Below are positions 16,930 through 25,517 of a stretch of 64,000 nucleotides of DNA, in pieces; position 1 is the stretch's first letter, and each line of letters begins with the position of its first letter. This DNA comes from Flavobacterium sp. CF108 (GTDB taxonomy: Bacteria; Bacteroidota; Bacteroidia; Flavobacteriales; Flavobacteriaceae), in NCBI RefSeq assembly GCF_900129795.1, contig NZ_FQWW01000001.1:682001-746000 (forward strand), given 5' to 3'. The notes beneath the pieces are model-generated. The model was not told the DNA's origin. It did no database searches and worked only from the letters and a program-made list of their open reading frames with translations. The position numbers and the translations under genes were made by a program.

Positions 16930-17606
16930 TGAAAAACGCTGTATTCTTTAAAATTTATATTGCTTTCAGCTTTATTTATTTATTGCTTTTATATCTGGGA
17001 TATGAAAGTTTAGACTGTTATTTAAAACCGGCTTTAATCCCGTTATTAATTGTTGGAGTGTATTTTTCTAAAAAATTCCCAACACAAAATATTCTTTTAA
17101 CCGCACTCCTATTTTCATGGATTGGTGATGTAATTCTGCTTTTTGCAGACATTGCCGAAATCTATTTTATTTTAGGATTGGTTTCTTTTCTAATCTCTCA
17201 CATCATTTATTGCGTACTTTTTAATAGACAGATTAAAGAGAAAGTAAAAAAGGATGCTATAATTTTTATTTTCGGAAGCCTCATTATTGCCTGTTATTTA
17301 ATTGGAATGTTATCAGTTTTACTACCCGCTTTAGGCGATTTAAAAATTCCGGTTATCGTTTATGCAAGCGTAATTTCTGTTATGCTTTTGTTTGCTTATA
17401 ACGGACTTTTAATTTGGAAAAAACCTGCGAATCAATATGTCTTTTTTGGAGCGTTATTTTTTGTTATTTCTGATAGTATTTTAGCAATCAACAAGTTTCA
17501 TATACCAATTCAAAAAAGTTCGTTTATTATTATGCTGACTTATCTTGTGGCACAATATCTGATTGTAAAAGGTATATTAAAACTGAATTTAAAAAAAGAA
17601 GCATAA
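16929..17606 (+). CDS. Lysoplasmalogenase (YhhN/TMEM86 family)
   Basis: 225 residues forming about eight membrane helices, the standard YhhN fold. Family motifs are 'SWIGDVILLF' near residue 63 and 'GALFFVISDSILAINKF' near residue 180, which supply the conserved aspartates. TMEM86B and a Legionella homologue hydrolyse the vinyl-ether bond of lysoplasmalogens. Its ATG overlaps the stop of the alkylglycerol monooxygenase-like gene (TAATG), so translation is coupled. Confidence 0.85.
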   Translation: MKNAVFFKIYIAFSFIYLLLLYLGYESLDCYLKPALIPLLIVGVYFSKKFPTQNILLTALLFSWIGDVILLFADIAEIYFILGLVSFLISHIIYCVLFNRQIKEKVKKDAIIFIFGSLIIACYLIGMLSVLLPALGDLKIPVIVYASVISVMLLFAYNGLLIWKKPANQYVFFGALFFVISDSILAINKFHIPIQKSSFIIMLTYLVAQYLIVKGILKLNLKKEA

Positions 17607-17608
17607 TA

Positions 17609-17690
17609 GGCCGCTGATTACACAGATTAAACAAATTATCGCGGAGTTTTTTATTCTATTTTCTTTTTGAATTTATAATCTGTGACAAAA
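17609..17690. repeat. Weak intergenic inverted repeat, CAGATTA family
   Basis: GATTACACAGATTA (from about 17616) is partly matched by ATAATCTGTGACAAAAAA (about 17675-17692). It lies directly after the lysoplasmalogenase stop and belongs with the dispersed CACAGATT repeats elsewhere in the window. Confidence 0.45.
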
Positions 17691-17697
17691 AACCTTT

Positions 17698-17705
17698 TAC
17701 ATTTG
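17698..17705 (+). promoter_or_regulatory. -7 promoter element
   Basis: TACATTTG matches TAnnTTTG, 23 bp before the lipoprotein ATG at 17729. The nearest TTG (17667) is too far for a standard -33 element. Confidence 0.45.
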
Positions 17706-17728
17706 TGTGACCAAAATAAACCTCAACC

Positions 17729-18181
17729 ATGAAAAAAACAGCTCTTTTTATTATTTTATTAATTACTGTAACTTCTTGTATCAGCACAAAATCTACTTTG
17801 AAAAATGTAGACGATAATGCACCTGATTTAGTTTTGAATAAAAATAATACGTTTGTAATTTCATTATTCAGCAAAGACAAAAAATATGGCTATGATCCTG
17901 ATTATCCGGTAAATATATTTTTTAGAAATACGCAGGATGAAGCTACAAATGAGGTTCGTTTTTTGAATGCTTTAGCCGGGCCAAATGGCGAAAAAATCAC
18001 TTATAAACGCTTAGAAACCTGCTGCCCTTTTCCAACAAAAAGAAGCAGTATGGGAGCCGGATTTTTAAATGTATACGAACTAACTTGGGAAGGACAAAAA
18101 AAGCCTATAACGCTGTATTTGAATATTTATGAAAAAGGAATTTTGATGGTTCCGATGGGATTGAGTTTGAAGAAGGAGTAA
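17729..18181 (+). CDS. Unknown lipoprotein
   Basis: 150 residues with a lipoprotein signal 'MKKTALFIILLITVTSCIST' (lipidated Cys17). The mature part is small and beta-rich, with 'YPVNIFFRNTQDEATNEVRF', a double cysteine in 'LETCCPFPT' and a C-terminal 'TLYLNIYEKG...VPMGLSLKKE'. I do not recognise a function. It has its own promoter element. The gene downstream is separated by 118 bp. Confidence 0.75.
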   Translation: MKKTALFIILLITVTSCISTKSTLKNVDDNAPDLVLNKNNTFVISLFSKDKKYGYDPDYPVNIFFRNTQDEATNEVRFLNALAGPNGEKITYKRLETCCPFPTKRSSMGAGFLNVYELTWEGQKKPITLYLNIYEKGILMVPMGLSLKKE

Positions 18182-18299
18182 AAATGAATTCTTATTATAC
18201 ATCAAAATCGAAGTCTATTATATCTTACATTACATACTAATTGTTATTATTTGTCTTTTTAATTAACCGATTTTGAATTAGATACTTTGGAAACTAAAT

Positions 18300-18749
18300 A
18301 TGATGATCAAATCCAAATTAGCATTTATTATTTTCTTAATTCTATTGCTTATATTATTTCCATATTATATAATCTACTTGCAATCAGATTATTTATCTTC
18401 AATGATTCCAGGCTGGCATACTGATTTTGTTTCAGGAAAAGCTACTTCAAGTTTAATAAAGTCTATTATTCTTTTTATAACCACAATTTGTTATTGGAAA
18501 CTTTCAAAAATTACAGGTGAATTAAATTTAAAAAAATTCCTTATTCATTTTTTAATGACATTTCCTGCAGTTTTTATTGGAAGGTTAAACGTTTTTGAAC
18601 TACTCGATCTTCATTCTTTAGATGCTGATAGTTTCGTAAATCTTATACAAATAATTGTCTTTATAAATATTTGCATTAACATTCTATTTTTTGCTGGACA
18701 AATTTTGTTTGGATTACATTACCAAAAACTAAAAAAACAATTACGATAA
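18300..18749 (+). CDS. Unknown membrane protein
   Basis: 149 residues with four predicted membrane helices (about 7-27, 49-66, 80-97 and 113-137) and a basic C-terminal tail. No family recognised. ATG codons at 18300 and 18303 are both possible. Strongly AT-rich. The next unknown gene begins 5 bp after its stop, so the two form a small operon and may function together. Confidence 0.6.
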   Translation: MMIKSKLAFIIFLILLLILFPYYIIYLQSDYLSSMIPGWHTDFVSGKATSSLIKSIILFITTICYWKLSKITGELNLKKFLIHFLMTFPAVFIGRLNVFELLDLHSLDADSFVNLIQIIVFINICINILFFAGQILFGLHYQKLKKQLR

Positions 18750-18754
18750 ATAAA

Positions 18755-19387
18755 ATGGTTCAAAAAGAATTTATTATAAGAAGAGGAATTACAGATAACT
18801 ATCCTCGAAAATTAGTCATTAATGAAAATGAGTTAAAATTTGAGAGTAAAGATCTAAGAAATGATTCATTCGTTACTTTCAAAAAAGATCAAATTTTAGA
18901 ATATAGTTACGGAGTAAAGTGGATGCAATATAAATTTACTTTTGGGCGTGAGTATATAATTTCAATTCGAAGTAATGACAATCAAATTATCAAGGTTAAT
19001 TTTAAAACTTACTTTGGCAGAAAGAAAGACGAATACCATAAACTTTGTAATGACATATTATTATCACTTTGGGATTTTTACTTTGGCGATTTAACTTCAA
19101 ATTATATCCAGAAATCTGAACAAGGCGAAGAATTCAAAATTGGTGAAGTTCTTTTTAATAAAGATGGTTTAAGCATAATTAGTAATTCATCTTTAAAGCA
19201 AAAAAGCGTACTAATTCCTTGGGAAAAAGTTCGAACTAAAAGATATTCAACCTATTTTGCTATTTATTCTAAAGATGATGCAGTTAATATTAATCGTGGT
19301 TACAGCTATTTAAATGACTGGAATACTACCGTTTTATTAAATGTATTAAATGCTGTATTAGCGAAAAAGAACATTGTTAATGATTAA
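18755..19387 (+). CDS. Unknown cytosolic protein, possibly PH-like
   Basis: 210 residues, no signal peptide or membrane helix. Two similar strand-rich halves ('LVINENELKFESKDLRNDSF' and 'VLFNKDGLSIISNSSLKQKS') each precede an aromatic strand, suggesting two pleckstrin-like beta-barrels, but this is a guess from pattern. It starts 5 bp after the membrane protein gene. A membrane protein with a partner that could bind it is the only functional hint. Confidence 0.6.
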   Translation: MVQKEFIIRRGITDNYPRKLVINENELKFESKDLRNDSFVTFKKDQILEYSYGVKWMQYKFTFGREYIISIRSNDNQIIKVNFKTYFGRKKDEYHKLCNDILLSLWDFYFGDLTSNYIQKSEQGEEFKIGEVLFNKDGLSIISNSSLKQKSVLIPWEKVRTKRYSTYFAIYSKDDAVNINRGYSYLNDWNTTVLLNVLNAVLAKKNIVND

Positions 19388-19534
19388 AATTTCCCTTCGT
19401 TAGCAGCAGTTACTAAAAGAAAAAATCAGAAAAATCAAATTCAAAACCCGCTGAATTTGTAACTTTACAAGTAAGCATTTCTATATGCTTCTAACACTCT
19501 TGTTTCTTATCGAAACAAATAAAATTTAATCAAA

Positions 19535-20323
19535 ATGCAACAATCAAAAAAATATAAAATTGAAGCTTCCAGTTTCGATTTACAGCAATATTTAAACAGA
19601 ATCAATTTTTCAGAAGAAATTAAATTGGATTTAGCGGGAATAAAAAAACTGATGCAAAGCCAGATATTTAGTGTGCCTTTTGAAAATATTGATGTACAGG
19701 CTGGTAAAACAATTTCACTTGTTGGAGATGATATTGTAAACCACATCGTAGCTAAAAATCGCGGCGGCTATTGCTATCAAGTTAACGGAATCTTTTCTTT
19801 ATTACTTCAGGAAATTGGTCTTCCGCATTATTATATTGCGGTACGCCCGTTGGTTAATCCTATTCCAAATGCTAAAACGCATCTGGCAATAATAGCGATA
19901 ATTGAAAATGAAGAATATTTGATTGATTTAGGATTTGGAGGCAACAGTATTAGAGAACCTTTGAAACTGAGTCAAATTGGAACTGAAATTCAACAGGGTT
20001 TTGATACTTTTACTTTGGTAAAAACAGAAGATGATGAATATTTACTACAAATTCTTATTGGAAAAGAATGGACTAATTTATATTCGTTTGATTTGACTCC
20101 TCAAAGATGGATCGATTTTAAACCTGCCAATCATTATAATTACTCGCATCCGGATTCTTTTTTCACACAAAATTTAATTGTGGTTTTACAGAATCCATTG
20201 GGCAAAAAAATATTATTCAAAAATGCGATTAAATCTGTAACAAACGGGGTTACTGATCTTATTCCTTTTGAAGATCATCAATTGAATACTATTTTGAAAA
20301 CAGAATTTAATTTGACGGTGTAA
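19535..20323 (+). CDS. Arylamine N-acetyltransferase
   Basis: 262 residues, typical length. It transfers acetyl from acetyl-CoA to arylamines and hydrazines. The catalytic triad is visible: Cys80 in 'NRGGYCYQVNGIF', His116 in 'AKTHLAII' and Asp131 in 'LIDLGFGGNS'. The N-terminal 'YLNRINF' and 'VPFENIDV' motifs are also typical. Start ATG 19535. It stands alone, downstream of an unrelated pair and 155 bp before kdsA. Confidence 0.93.
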   Translation: MQQSKKYKIEASSFDLQQYLNRINFSEEIKLDLAGIKKLMQSQIFSVPFENIDVQAGKTISLVGDDIVNHIVAKNRGGYCYQVNGIFSLLLQEIGLPHYYIAVRPLVNPIPNAKTHLAIIAIIENEEYLIDLGFGGNSIREPLKLSQIGTEIQQGFDTFTLVKTEDDEYLLQILIGKEWTNLYSFDLTPQRWIDFKPANHYNYSHPDSFFTQNLIVVLQNPLGKKILFKNAIKSVTNGVTDLIPFEDHQLNTILKTEFNLTV

Positions 20324-20450
20324 CAACTCTTGTCTAGAAACTCTTACTAAAAACATAGAAACTGATTGCGTACAGAAAAGTATTACATATTTAACAATTA
20401 TTGCTCTTAAAATAATCTTAAATCTTCATCTGCTATTCATAAATCATAAC

Positions 20451-20458
20451 TACCTTTG
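20451..20458 (+). promoter_or_regulatory. -7 promoter element that fixes the kdsA start
   Basis: TACCTTTG fits TAnnTTTG. It abuts an in-frame TTG at 20461, which cannot therefore be the start codon; translation must begin at ATG 20479. Confidence 0.55.
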
Positions 20459-20478
20459 CATTGCAAAAAAATAATTTT

Positions 20479-21297
20479 ATGAACTTACAACATATTCCAC
20501 AAATTAAGCATACTGATAGCGGAAATTTCTTTTTATTGGCGGGGCCTTGCGCTATTGAAGGAGAGGAAATGGCTCTTAGAATTGCTGAAAAATTAGTTGG
20601 TATTACCGACAATCTTAAGATTCCTTATGTTTTTAAAGGATCTTTTAAAAAAGCGAACCGTTCTAGAATTGATAGTTTTTCTGGAATTGGAGACGAAAAA
20701 GCTTTAAAAATTTTAAGAAAAGTTTCTGAAACTTTTCACATTCCAACAGTTACAGATATTCATACTAACGAAGATGCTGACATGGCAGCACAATACGTTG
20801 ATGTTTTACAAATTCCTGCATTTTTAGTTCGCCAGACTGATTTAGTTGTGGCAGCGGCAAATACCGGAAAAGTGGTAAACCTGAAAAAAGGACAGTTTAT
20901 GAGTCCTGAAAGTATGAAACACGCGGTACAAAAAGTATTAGACTGTAATAATGAGAATGTTGTCGTTACAGATCGTGGTACTATGTTTGGCTACCAAGAC
21001 ATGATTGTTGATTTTAGAGGAATTCCTACTATGCAGCAATATGCTACAACGGTATTAGATGTTACGCATTCTTTACAACAGCCAAACCAAACTGCCGGAG
21101 TTACGGGCGGAAGACCTGATATGATCGAAACTGTAGCAAAAGCTGGTATCGCAGTGGGTGTTGACGGAATTTTTATCGAAACACACTTTGATCCTGCAAA
21201 TGCAAAAAGCGATGGAGCAAATATGCTTCATTTAGACTATTTTGAAGGTTTAATGAACAAATTAGTTGCTATTAGAAAAACTGTAAACGCCTTTTAA
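20479..21297 (+). CDS. kdsA: 3-deoxy-8-phosphooctulonate synthase (KDO-8-phosphate synthase)
   Basis: 272 residues from ATG 20479. It condenses phosphoenolpyruvate with arabinose-5-phosphate to make KDO-8-phosphate for lipopolysaccharide. Family motifs include 'LLAGPCAIEGEEMAL', 'FKGSFKKANRSRIDSFSG', 'VTDIHTNEDA', 'DVLQIPAFLVRQTDL', 'NLKKGQFMSPE', 'TDRGTMFGYQ' and 'THSLQQPN'. Metal dependence cannot be decided with confidence from what I see. The next gene begins 20 bp after the stop. Confidence 0.97.
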   Translation: MNLQHIPQIKHTDSGNFFLLAGPCAIEGEEMALRIAEKLVGITDNLKIPYVFKGSFKKANRSRIDSFSGIGDEKALKILRKVSETFHIPTVTDIHTNEDADMAAQYVDVLQIPAFLVRQTDLVVAAANTGKVVNLKKGQFMSPESMKHAVQKVLDCNNENVVVTDRGTMFGYQDMIVDFRGIPTMQQYATTVLDVTHSLQQPNQTAGVTGGRPDMIETVAKAGIAVGVDGIFIETHFDPANAKSDGANMLHLDYFEGLMNKLVAIRKTVNAF

Positions 21298-21317
21298 TTT
21301 TTTTATATAATATTTCT

Positions 21318-22235
21318 TTGAAAACAAAATTTTTATTCTTGCCTTTCTTTTTAATGTGTTTTGCTTTAAACACATTTGCTCAGGAAGAAATCGCAATACA
21401 AGACAAATACACAGCACACAATAAAGGAAAGTTCTTTGTTTCTTGGGGCGGTAATAGAGAAAGTTACTCAAAATCTGATGTAACTTTTACCGGAAAAGAT
21501 TACAAATTTAGAGTAGAAAACATGGCTGCTCACGACAAACCTAAAGGATGGCATATTGATTATGTTAATCCTGCTAATATGACGATTCCACAGACAAACC
21601 TTAAATTTGGTTATTTTATCAGCGATCATTACAGCGTTGCTATTGGAGTTGACCATATGAAATATGTAATGACACAAAATCAAACGGCTAAAGTTAACGG
21701 TTATATTAATTTACCTGCGAATGATCCTGCTGCTGCTATCTACAATGGAGATTACATCAATAGACCTGTAGATATGTCTTTAAATGGTGCTATAGAAGGT
21801 GGTTATGACATGGGTGTTACTAATCCAAATGGTCCTGCATTTTTAATGTACGAGCATACAGATGGTTTGAACTATATTAATACTGAAGTTGCCAGACATG
21901 ATGATATTTCGAAATGGTTTGGTTTACCAAATATTGATAAATTTCAGATTAATTTAACTGAAGGTATTGGCGGAGGAATTTTATATCCTAAAACAAATAC
22001 GACCCTTTTAGGAAAAGAACGTCATGATGATTTTCATGTTTCAGGTTATGGTTTATCTGCAAAAGCAGGTATTAACTTTACTTTCTTTAAATATTTCTAT
22101 CTTCAGGGTGAGTTAAAAGGCGGATATATCGATATGCACGATATTAAAACTACTGTAAGTAATGAAGATAAAGCTTCACAGCACTTTTATTTCTTTCAAA
22201 GAATTATTGCTGTCGGTGGAATTTTTAGAATCTAA
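21318..22235 (+). CDS. Outer-membrane beta-barrel-like exported protein, TTG start
   Basis: 305 residues beginning with TTG at 21318, chosen because it gives a complete signal peptide (residues 1-22, 'MKTKFLFLPF...NTFAQ'); the first ATG would remove its basic end. The mature protein has amphipathic strands, 'GYGLSAKAGINFTFFKYFYLQGEL' and a terminal aromatic 'IAVGGIFRI', as in outer-membrane barrels. Family function unknown. It follows kdsA by 20 bp, so both genes may be co-transcribed, and it ends in a terminator. Confidence 0.75.
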   Translation: MKTKFLFLPFFLMCFALNTFAQEEIAIQDKYTAHNKGKFFVSWGGNRESYSKSDVTFTGKDYKFRVENMAAHDKPKGWHIDYVNPANMTIPQTNLKFGYFISDHYSVAIGVDHMKYVMTQNQTAKVNGYINLPANDPAAAIYNGDYINRPVDMSLNGAIEGGYDMGVTNPNGPAFLMYEHTDGLNYINTEVARHDDISKWFGLPNIDKFQINLTEGIGGGILYPKTNTTLLGKERHDDFHVSGYGLSAKAGINFTFFKYFYLQGELKGGYIDMHDIKTTVSNEDKASQHFYFFQRIIAVGGIFRI

Positions 22236-22257
22236 TACTTATCCGAAAATATATTTT

Positions 22258-22294
22258 AAAAATAGTTATCATTTATTTGGTAACTATTTTTTTT
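22258..22294 (+). terminator. Rho-independent terminator after the barrel gene
   Basis: AAATAGTTA pairs with TAACTATTT across an AT loop of about 12 nt, followed by T8. Confidence 0.8.
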
Positions 22295-22343
22295 ATCATT
22301 TACTTTGCAACTCAAAGTACTTTATTTACTATTTGAACACATC

Positions 22344-23024
22344 ATGAAAAAACAAAAATATATTTTCCTTATCATCACTTTCGTACTAAGTTTTGGCTTG
22401 GCTTTATTTGTGGCAATGAAAGTTTTCCCAAATAATCCGTTTTCGAAAACAAAGACGGAAACGAAAAATGAATCGAGTAAAATTCAGGATGGGGATATTA
22501 TATTTCAAACCTCACAATCTCCTCAATGCGAAGCGGTGCGAATTGCGACCAATTCTAAATTTTCACACTGTGGAATTATTTATGATATAAACGGAAATTG
22601 GTTTGTTTTTGAGGCTGTTCAGCCAGTTAAACTTACGCCGTTTGATGAATGGATTCAGCACGGAAAAGACAATAAATATGTGGTAAAACGATTAAAAAAT
22701 GCTGATAAAGTTTTGACTCCGGCTATTCTTCAAAAAATGAAAGATTACAGTCAGCAGTTTGATGGAAAAGAATATGACGCTTATTTTGAATGGACAGATT
22801 CAAGGATTTATTGCTCAGAATTGGTTTGGAAGATATATAAAAATGCAGCCGGAATCGAACTTTCGAAATTAAGAGAATTAAGGAGTTTTAATTTAGAAGA
22901 TCCGAGAGTTCAAAAAATATTGAAGGAAAGATATGGCAATGAAATTCCGTTAGAGGAAAAAGTGGTTGCGCCTTCTGACCTGGACGATTCAAATTTGCTT
23001 AAAACTATAATTGATAATTATTAA
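22344..23024 (+). CDS. YiiX-like permuted papain-fold hydrolase
   Basis: 226 residues from ATG 22344, which provides a membrane anchor or signal (residues 6-27). The circularly permuted NlpC/P60 fold places the catalytic His first, His75 in 'NSKFSHCGIIY', and the catalytic Cys later, Cys157 in 'SRIYCSELVWKIY', with 'QDGDIIFQT' as the opening strand. YiiX-type enzymes are thought to act on peptidoglycan peptides or lipid-linked amides; the substrate is not established. Single gene closed by a terminator. Confidence 0.85.
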   Translation: MKKQKYIFLIITFVLSFGLALFVAMKVFPNNPFSKTKTETKNESSKIQDGDIIFQTSQSPQCEAVRIATNSKFSHCGIIYDINGNWFVFEAVQPVKLTPFDEWIQHGKDNKYVVKRLKNADKVLTPAILQKMKDYSQQFDGKEYDAYFEWTDSRIYCSELVWKIYKNAAGIELSKLRELRSFNLEDPRVQKILKERYGNEIPLEEKVVAPSDLDDSNLLKTIIDNY

Positions 23025-23031
23025 AATTCGA

Positions 23032-23065
23032 TAAAAGCTAATTTTAAAACCAATTAGCTTTTTTA
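23032..23065 (+). terminator. Rho-independent terminator after the YiiX-like gene
   Basis: AAAAGCTAATT pairs with AATTAGCTTTT across an 8-nt loop, followed by T residues. Confidence 0.85.
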
Positions 23066-23074
23066 TTTCATTAT

Positions 23075-23082
23075 TAACTTTG
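23075..23082 (+). promoter_or_regulatory. -7 promoter element that fixes the Coq4-like start
   Basis: TAACTTTG matches TAnnTTTG. It contains the TTG (23080) that would otherwise open the frame, so the start must be ATG 23113. Confidence 0.55.
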
Positions 23083-23112
23083 AAATTCAAAGAACTTTTA
23101 ACTAACCAAAAC

Positions 23113-23565
23113 ATGAGAGATTATTTAATTGAAAGATTATATGAATGCACAAAAAAACCTTATCAAAAGTATTTTAAGAAGAATGAACCGTGGGAAATCA
23201 ATAAAACCGAATTAATGAATTTCCCAGAAGGCAGTTTGGGTTATGGTTTAGGAAATTTTCTCTACAAACATCATTTTGATATTCAGGAAAAACTGGAAGA
23301 TCATGACATTATTCATGTCTTAACTAATACCGGAATTTCTGTTTATGAGGAAATCGGGATGCAGTATTATCTTCTTGGTAACGGAAAAAGAAGCTTGTAT
23401 TTGTTTATGGTTATTTTATCTGGAACGGTATTTTATCCCAAGAAAATCAAATACTTCGCACAACAATTTAGGCGAGGAAAACAAGCCCATTCGTTCTATT
23501 ATCTGGATTTTTCAAAAATGCTTTTGATGCCTATAGCATCTATTCAACAAACATTTAAAATTTAA
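23113..23565 (+). CDS. Coq4-like protein
   Basis: 150 residues. The signature HDxxH of the Coq4 family is present as His64-Asp65...His68 in 'LEDHDIIHVLTNTG', followed by 'VYEEIGMQYYLLGNGKRS'. Eukaryotic Coq4 organises ubiquinone biosynthesis and removes the C1 carboxyl of its precursors. Flavobacteria use menaquinone, so a ubiquinone role is unlikely; the family is also found as an uncharacterised single gene in Bacteroidota. A small membrane-protein gene follows 5 bp later, so the two are probably co-transcribed. Confidence 0.8.
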   Translation: MRDYLIERLYECTKKPYQKYFKKNEPWEINKTELMNFPEGSLGYGLGNFLYKHHFDIQEKLEDHDIIHVLTNTGISVYEEIGMQYYLLGNGKRSLYLFMVILSGTVFYPKKIKYFAQQFRRGKQAHSFYYLDFSKMLLMPIASIQQTFKI

Positions 23566-23570
23566 AACTT

Positions 23571-23876
23571 ATGAAAACAATCAACCATAAATCATTTGAA
23601 GAAAAACAATCTACTGAATTAGCAATTGGGTCTTTCGTTATCATTACAATACTATTTATACTTTATATTGTCACAAATCAAAGTCCAAATATTCTTGTAA
23701 TTGCCTGGCCATTTGCTTTTTCGGCAATAATAGTAAATGCGATAATGTTCTTTCACTTAACAGACAGGTTTATACATCTTCCTGAACAAAGAAGAGATAT
23801 TGCAGTTAAAATTTTAATTCTGCTTTCCAATATTCCTATTACCTTTTTTTACTATTTACTGGTAATGAAAAATTAA
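23571..23876 (+). CDS. Small unknown membrane protein
   Basis: 101 residues with three predicted membrane helices (about 17-35, 41-61 and 80-98) and a charged N terminus. No family recognised. It starts 5 bp after the Coq4-like stop and ends just before a bidirectional hairpin terminator. Operon membership suggests a link with the Coq4-like protein, perhaps as a membrane partner, but this is inference only. Confidence 0.65.
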   Translation: MKTINHKSFEEKQSTELAIGSFVIITILFILYIVTNQSPNILVIAWPFAFSAIIVNAIMFFHLTDRFIHLPEQRRDIAVKILILLSNIPITFFYYLLVMKN

Positions 23877-23898
23877 ATTTTAGAATTTTCATCAAATA

Positions 23899-23928
23899 AA
23901 AAAGCTGCGAGTATAAACTCGCAGCTTT
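23899..23928. terminator. Bidirectional terminator between convergent genes
   Basis: AAAAGCTGCGAGT pairs with ACTCGCAGCTTTT across a 4-nt loop. The A-run on the left and T-run on the right let it serve both the plus-strand membrane-protein gene and the minus-strand M28 peptidase gene. Confidence 0.88.
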
Positions 23929-23953
23929 TAAATATTTTTCGATTTTAAAAATC

Positions 23954-25348
23954 TTAATTTGCTGATGGAAGAATAATTCCTGTTTGGTCAATTAAATAAA
24001 GTAACGAAGTCATTGTTGCTGCACCAAGCTCTAATTCTCTTTTATTGATAGCGTCAAATTTATCGTTTGCTGCGTGGTGATAATCAAAATAACGTTGAGA
24101 ATCTGGTTTTAATCCTGCTTTTACAATTGCTTTAGAGGTTAAATGATTAATATCAGAACCTGCATGTCCAATTGTAAAACTATGAACTAAATAAGGTTCG
24201 AAAAAATCTTTAAAACCTTGTATTTTTTTCAAATTAGCATCATCAGCTTCAATAGAAAATCCTCTTGGAGAAAATCCGCCTGAATCACTTTCTAAAGCAA
24301 AAATATGGTTTTCGTTTTTCTGCTTAGAAACTTCTTCATATTTCGCACCGCCTTTTCCGCCATTTTCTTCGTTCATAAATAAAACTACACGAATCGTATT
24401 TTTAGGCTTGTAATTTAAATTTTTAAGAATTCTTATTACTTCCATACTTTGTACTACTCCTGCTCCATCATCGTGAGAACCATCGGCTAAATCCCAAGAA
24501 TCTAAGTGTCCGCCCACAACCATAATGTTAGATGGGTTTACTGTTCCTGTTAATTCTCCAATAACATTATGAGATAGTACATCTGGCAAAGTCTCACACG
24601 ATTGTTTGAAATAAAATTTTATAGCTGGATTTACTTTTAAAGTTTTACTTAATAATTCAGCTCCATTTGTACTAATTGCAGCTGTTGGAATATATTGTTC
24701 TTTTGGTAAATCTCCATAGCTTTGAGCTCCTGTATGAGGGAAATCGTCTAAACGTAAATTCATTGAACGAACAATTGTTCCCACTGCTCCTAATTTAGCA
24801 GCCTCTTTTGCACCAGCATATCTTTGGTCTACACAAGCTCCGTAAGACGTAAATGTTTCAATATTTTCAGGATTCATTGGTCTGTTATAAAAAACAATTT
24901 TTCCTTTTACTTTATCAGCTCCAAGTTCATTTAGTTCTTTAATTCCCAGCACTTCGATTATTTCTGCTGTAAGTCCTGTTTTTGCAGTCGCAACAGATCC
25001 GCCTAAAGCACAAATTGGCACAGCAGTTTTTACTTTTCCATCTAAGATAAAAGCAGTTTCTTTTTCACCGCGAACCCAGTGAGGTACCATAACTTCCTGC
25101 AGATAAACTTTATCAAGTCCCAGACCTTCTAATTGTCTTTTTGTATAATCTACAGCTTCTGCAGCACCTTTAGATCCAGATAAACGGCTTCCAATATCAT
25201 TTGAAAGATATTCTAACCAAGAATAACATTTAGCTTCGGTTAAAGCTTTTTTATAAAATAATTTAATGTTTTTTTCATCATTTGACTGTGCAAAAGATGC
25301 GGTCAATCCATTTAAAACTAAAGCAGTTAAAAGAATCGTTTTTTTCAT
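23954..25348 (-). CDS. Exported M28-family zinc metallopeptidase
   Basis: 464 residues with a signal peptide (residues 1-20, ending 'ASFAQ'). A protease-associated insert precedes the catalytic part. Zinc ligands and catalytic acids typical of M28 are visible: 'VVGGHLDSWDLADG', 'SHDDGAGV', 'FMNEENGGKGG', 'LESDSGGFSP' and the late 'YHHAANDKFD'. The layout matches plasma glutamate carboxypeptidase (carboxypeptidase Q)-like enzymes that trim dipeptides. It lies next to the polysaccharide locus but is cut off from it by a terminator at 25450-25497, so I treat it as independent. Confidence 0.92.
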   Translation of the reverse strand: MKKTILLTALVLNGLTASFAQSNDEKNIKLFYKKALTEAKCYSWLEYLSNDIGSRLSGSKGAAEAVDYTKRQLEGLGLDKVYLQEVMVPHWVRGEKETAFILDGKVKTAVPICALGGSVATAKTGLTAEIIEVLGIKELNELGADKVKGKIVFYNRPMNPENIETFTSYGACVDQRYAGAKEAAKLGAVGTIVRSMNLRLDDFPHTGAQSYGDLPKEQYIPTAAISTNGAELLSKTLKVNPAIKFYFKQSCETLPDVLSHNVIGELTGTVNPSNIMVVGGHLDSWDLADGSHDDGAGVVQSMEVIRILKNLNYKPKNTIRVVLFMNEENGGKGGAKYEEVSKQKNENHIFALESDSGGFSPRGFSIEADDANLKKIQGFKDFFEPYLVHSFTIGHAGSDINHLTSKAIVKAGLKPDSQRYFDYHHAANDKFDAINKRELELGAATMTSLLYLIDQTGIILPSAN

Positions 25349-25449
25349 AATTGTAATAACATTTTGGGGTTATATTGCTTTTTTGGCTTCTCTTACAAAG
25401 AAACAAAATTCTACAGAACTGTCAGAGTTTTTTCGCGGACTTTTCTCAA

Positions 25450-25497
25450 AAAAAAACTCTAACTATAAACCTTTTTTGTTCATAATTAGAGTTTTTC
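25450..25497. terminator. Terminator after the GH43 gene
   Basis: AAAAACTCTAA pairs with TTAGAGTTTTT, with a short extra ACTAT/ATAAT extension, across an AT-rich loop. It lies just past the GH43 stop on the minus strand. Confidence 0.7.
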
Positions 25498-25517
25498 TTA
25501 TTTTCTTTAAAATAATG

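Noticed and set aside
23113..23565. Ubiquinone biosynthesis function for the Coq4-like gene
   Set aside because: The lineage normally makes menaquinone and no other ubiquinone gene is in the window, so only the family name is kept.
23954..25348. M28 peptidase as part of the polysaccharide locus
   Set aside because: A terminator separates it from GH43 and it has no glycan-related domain.
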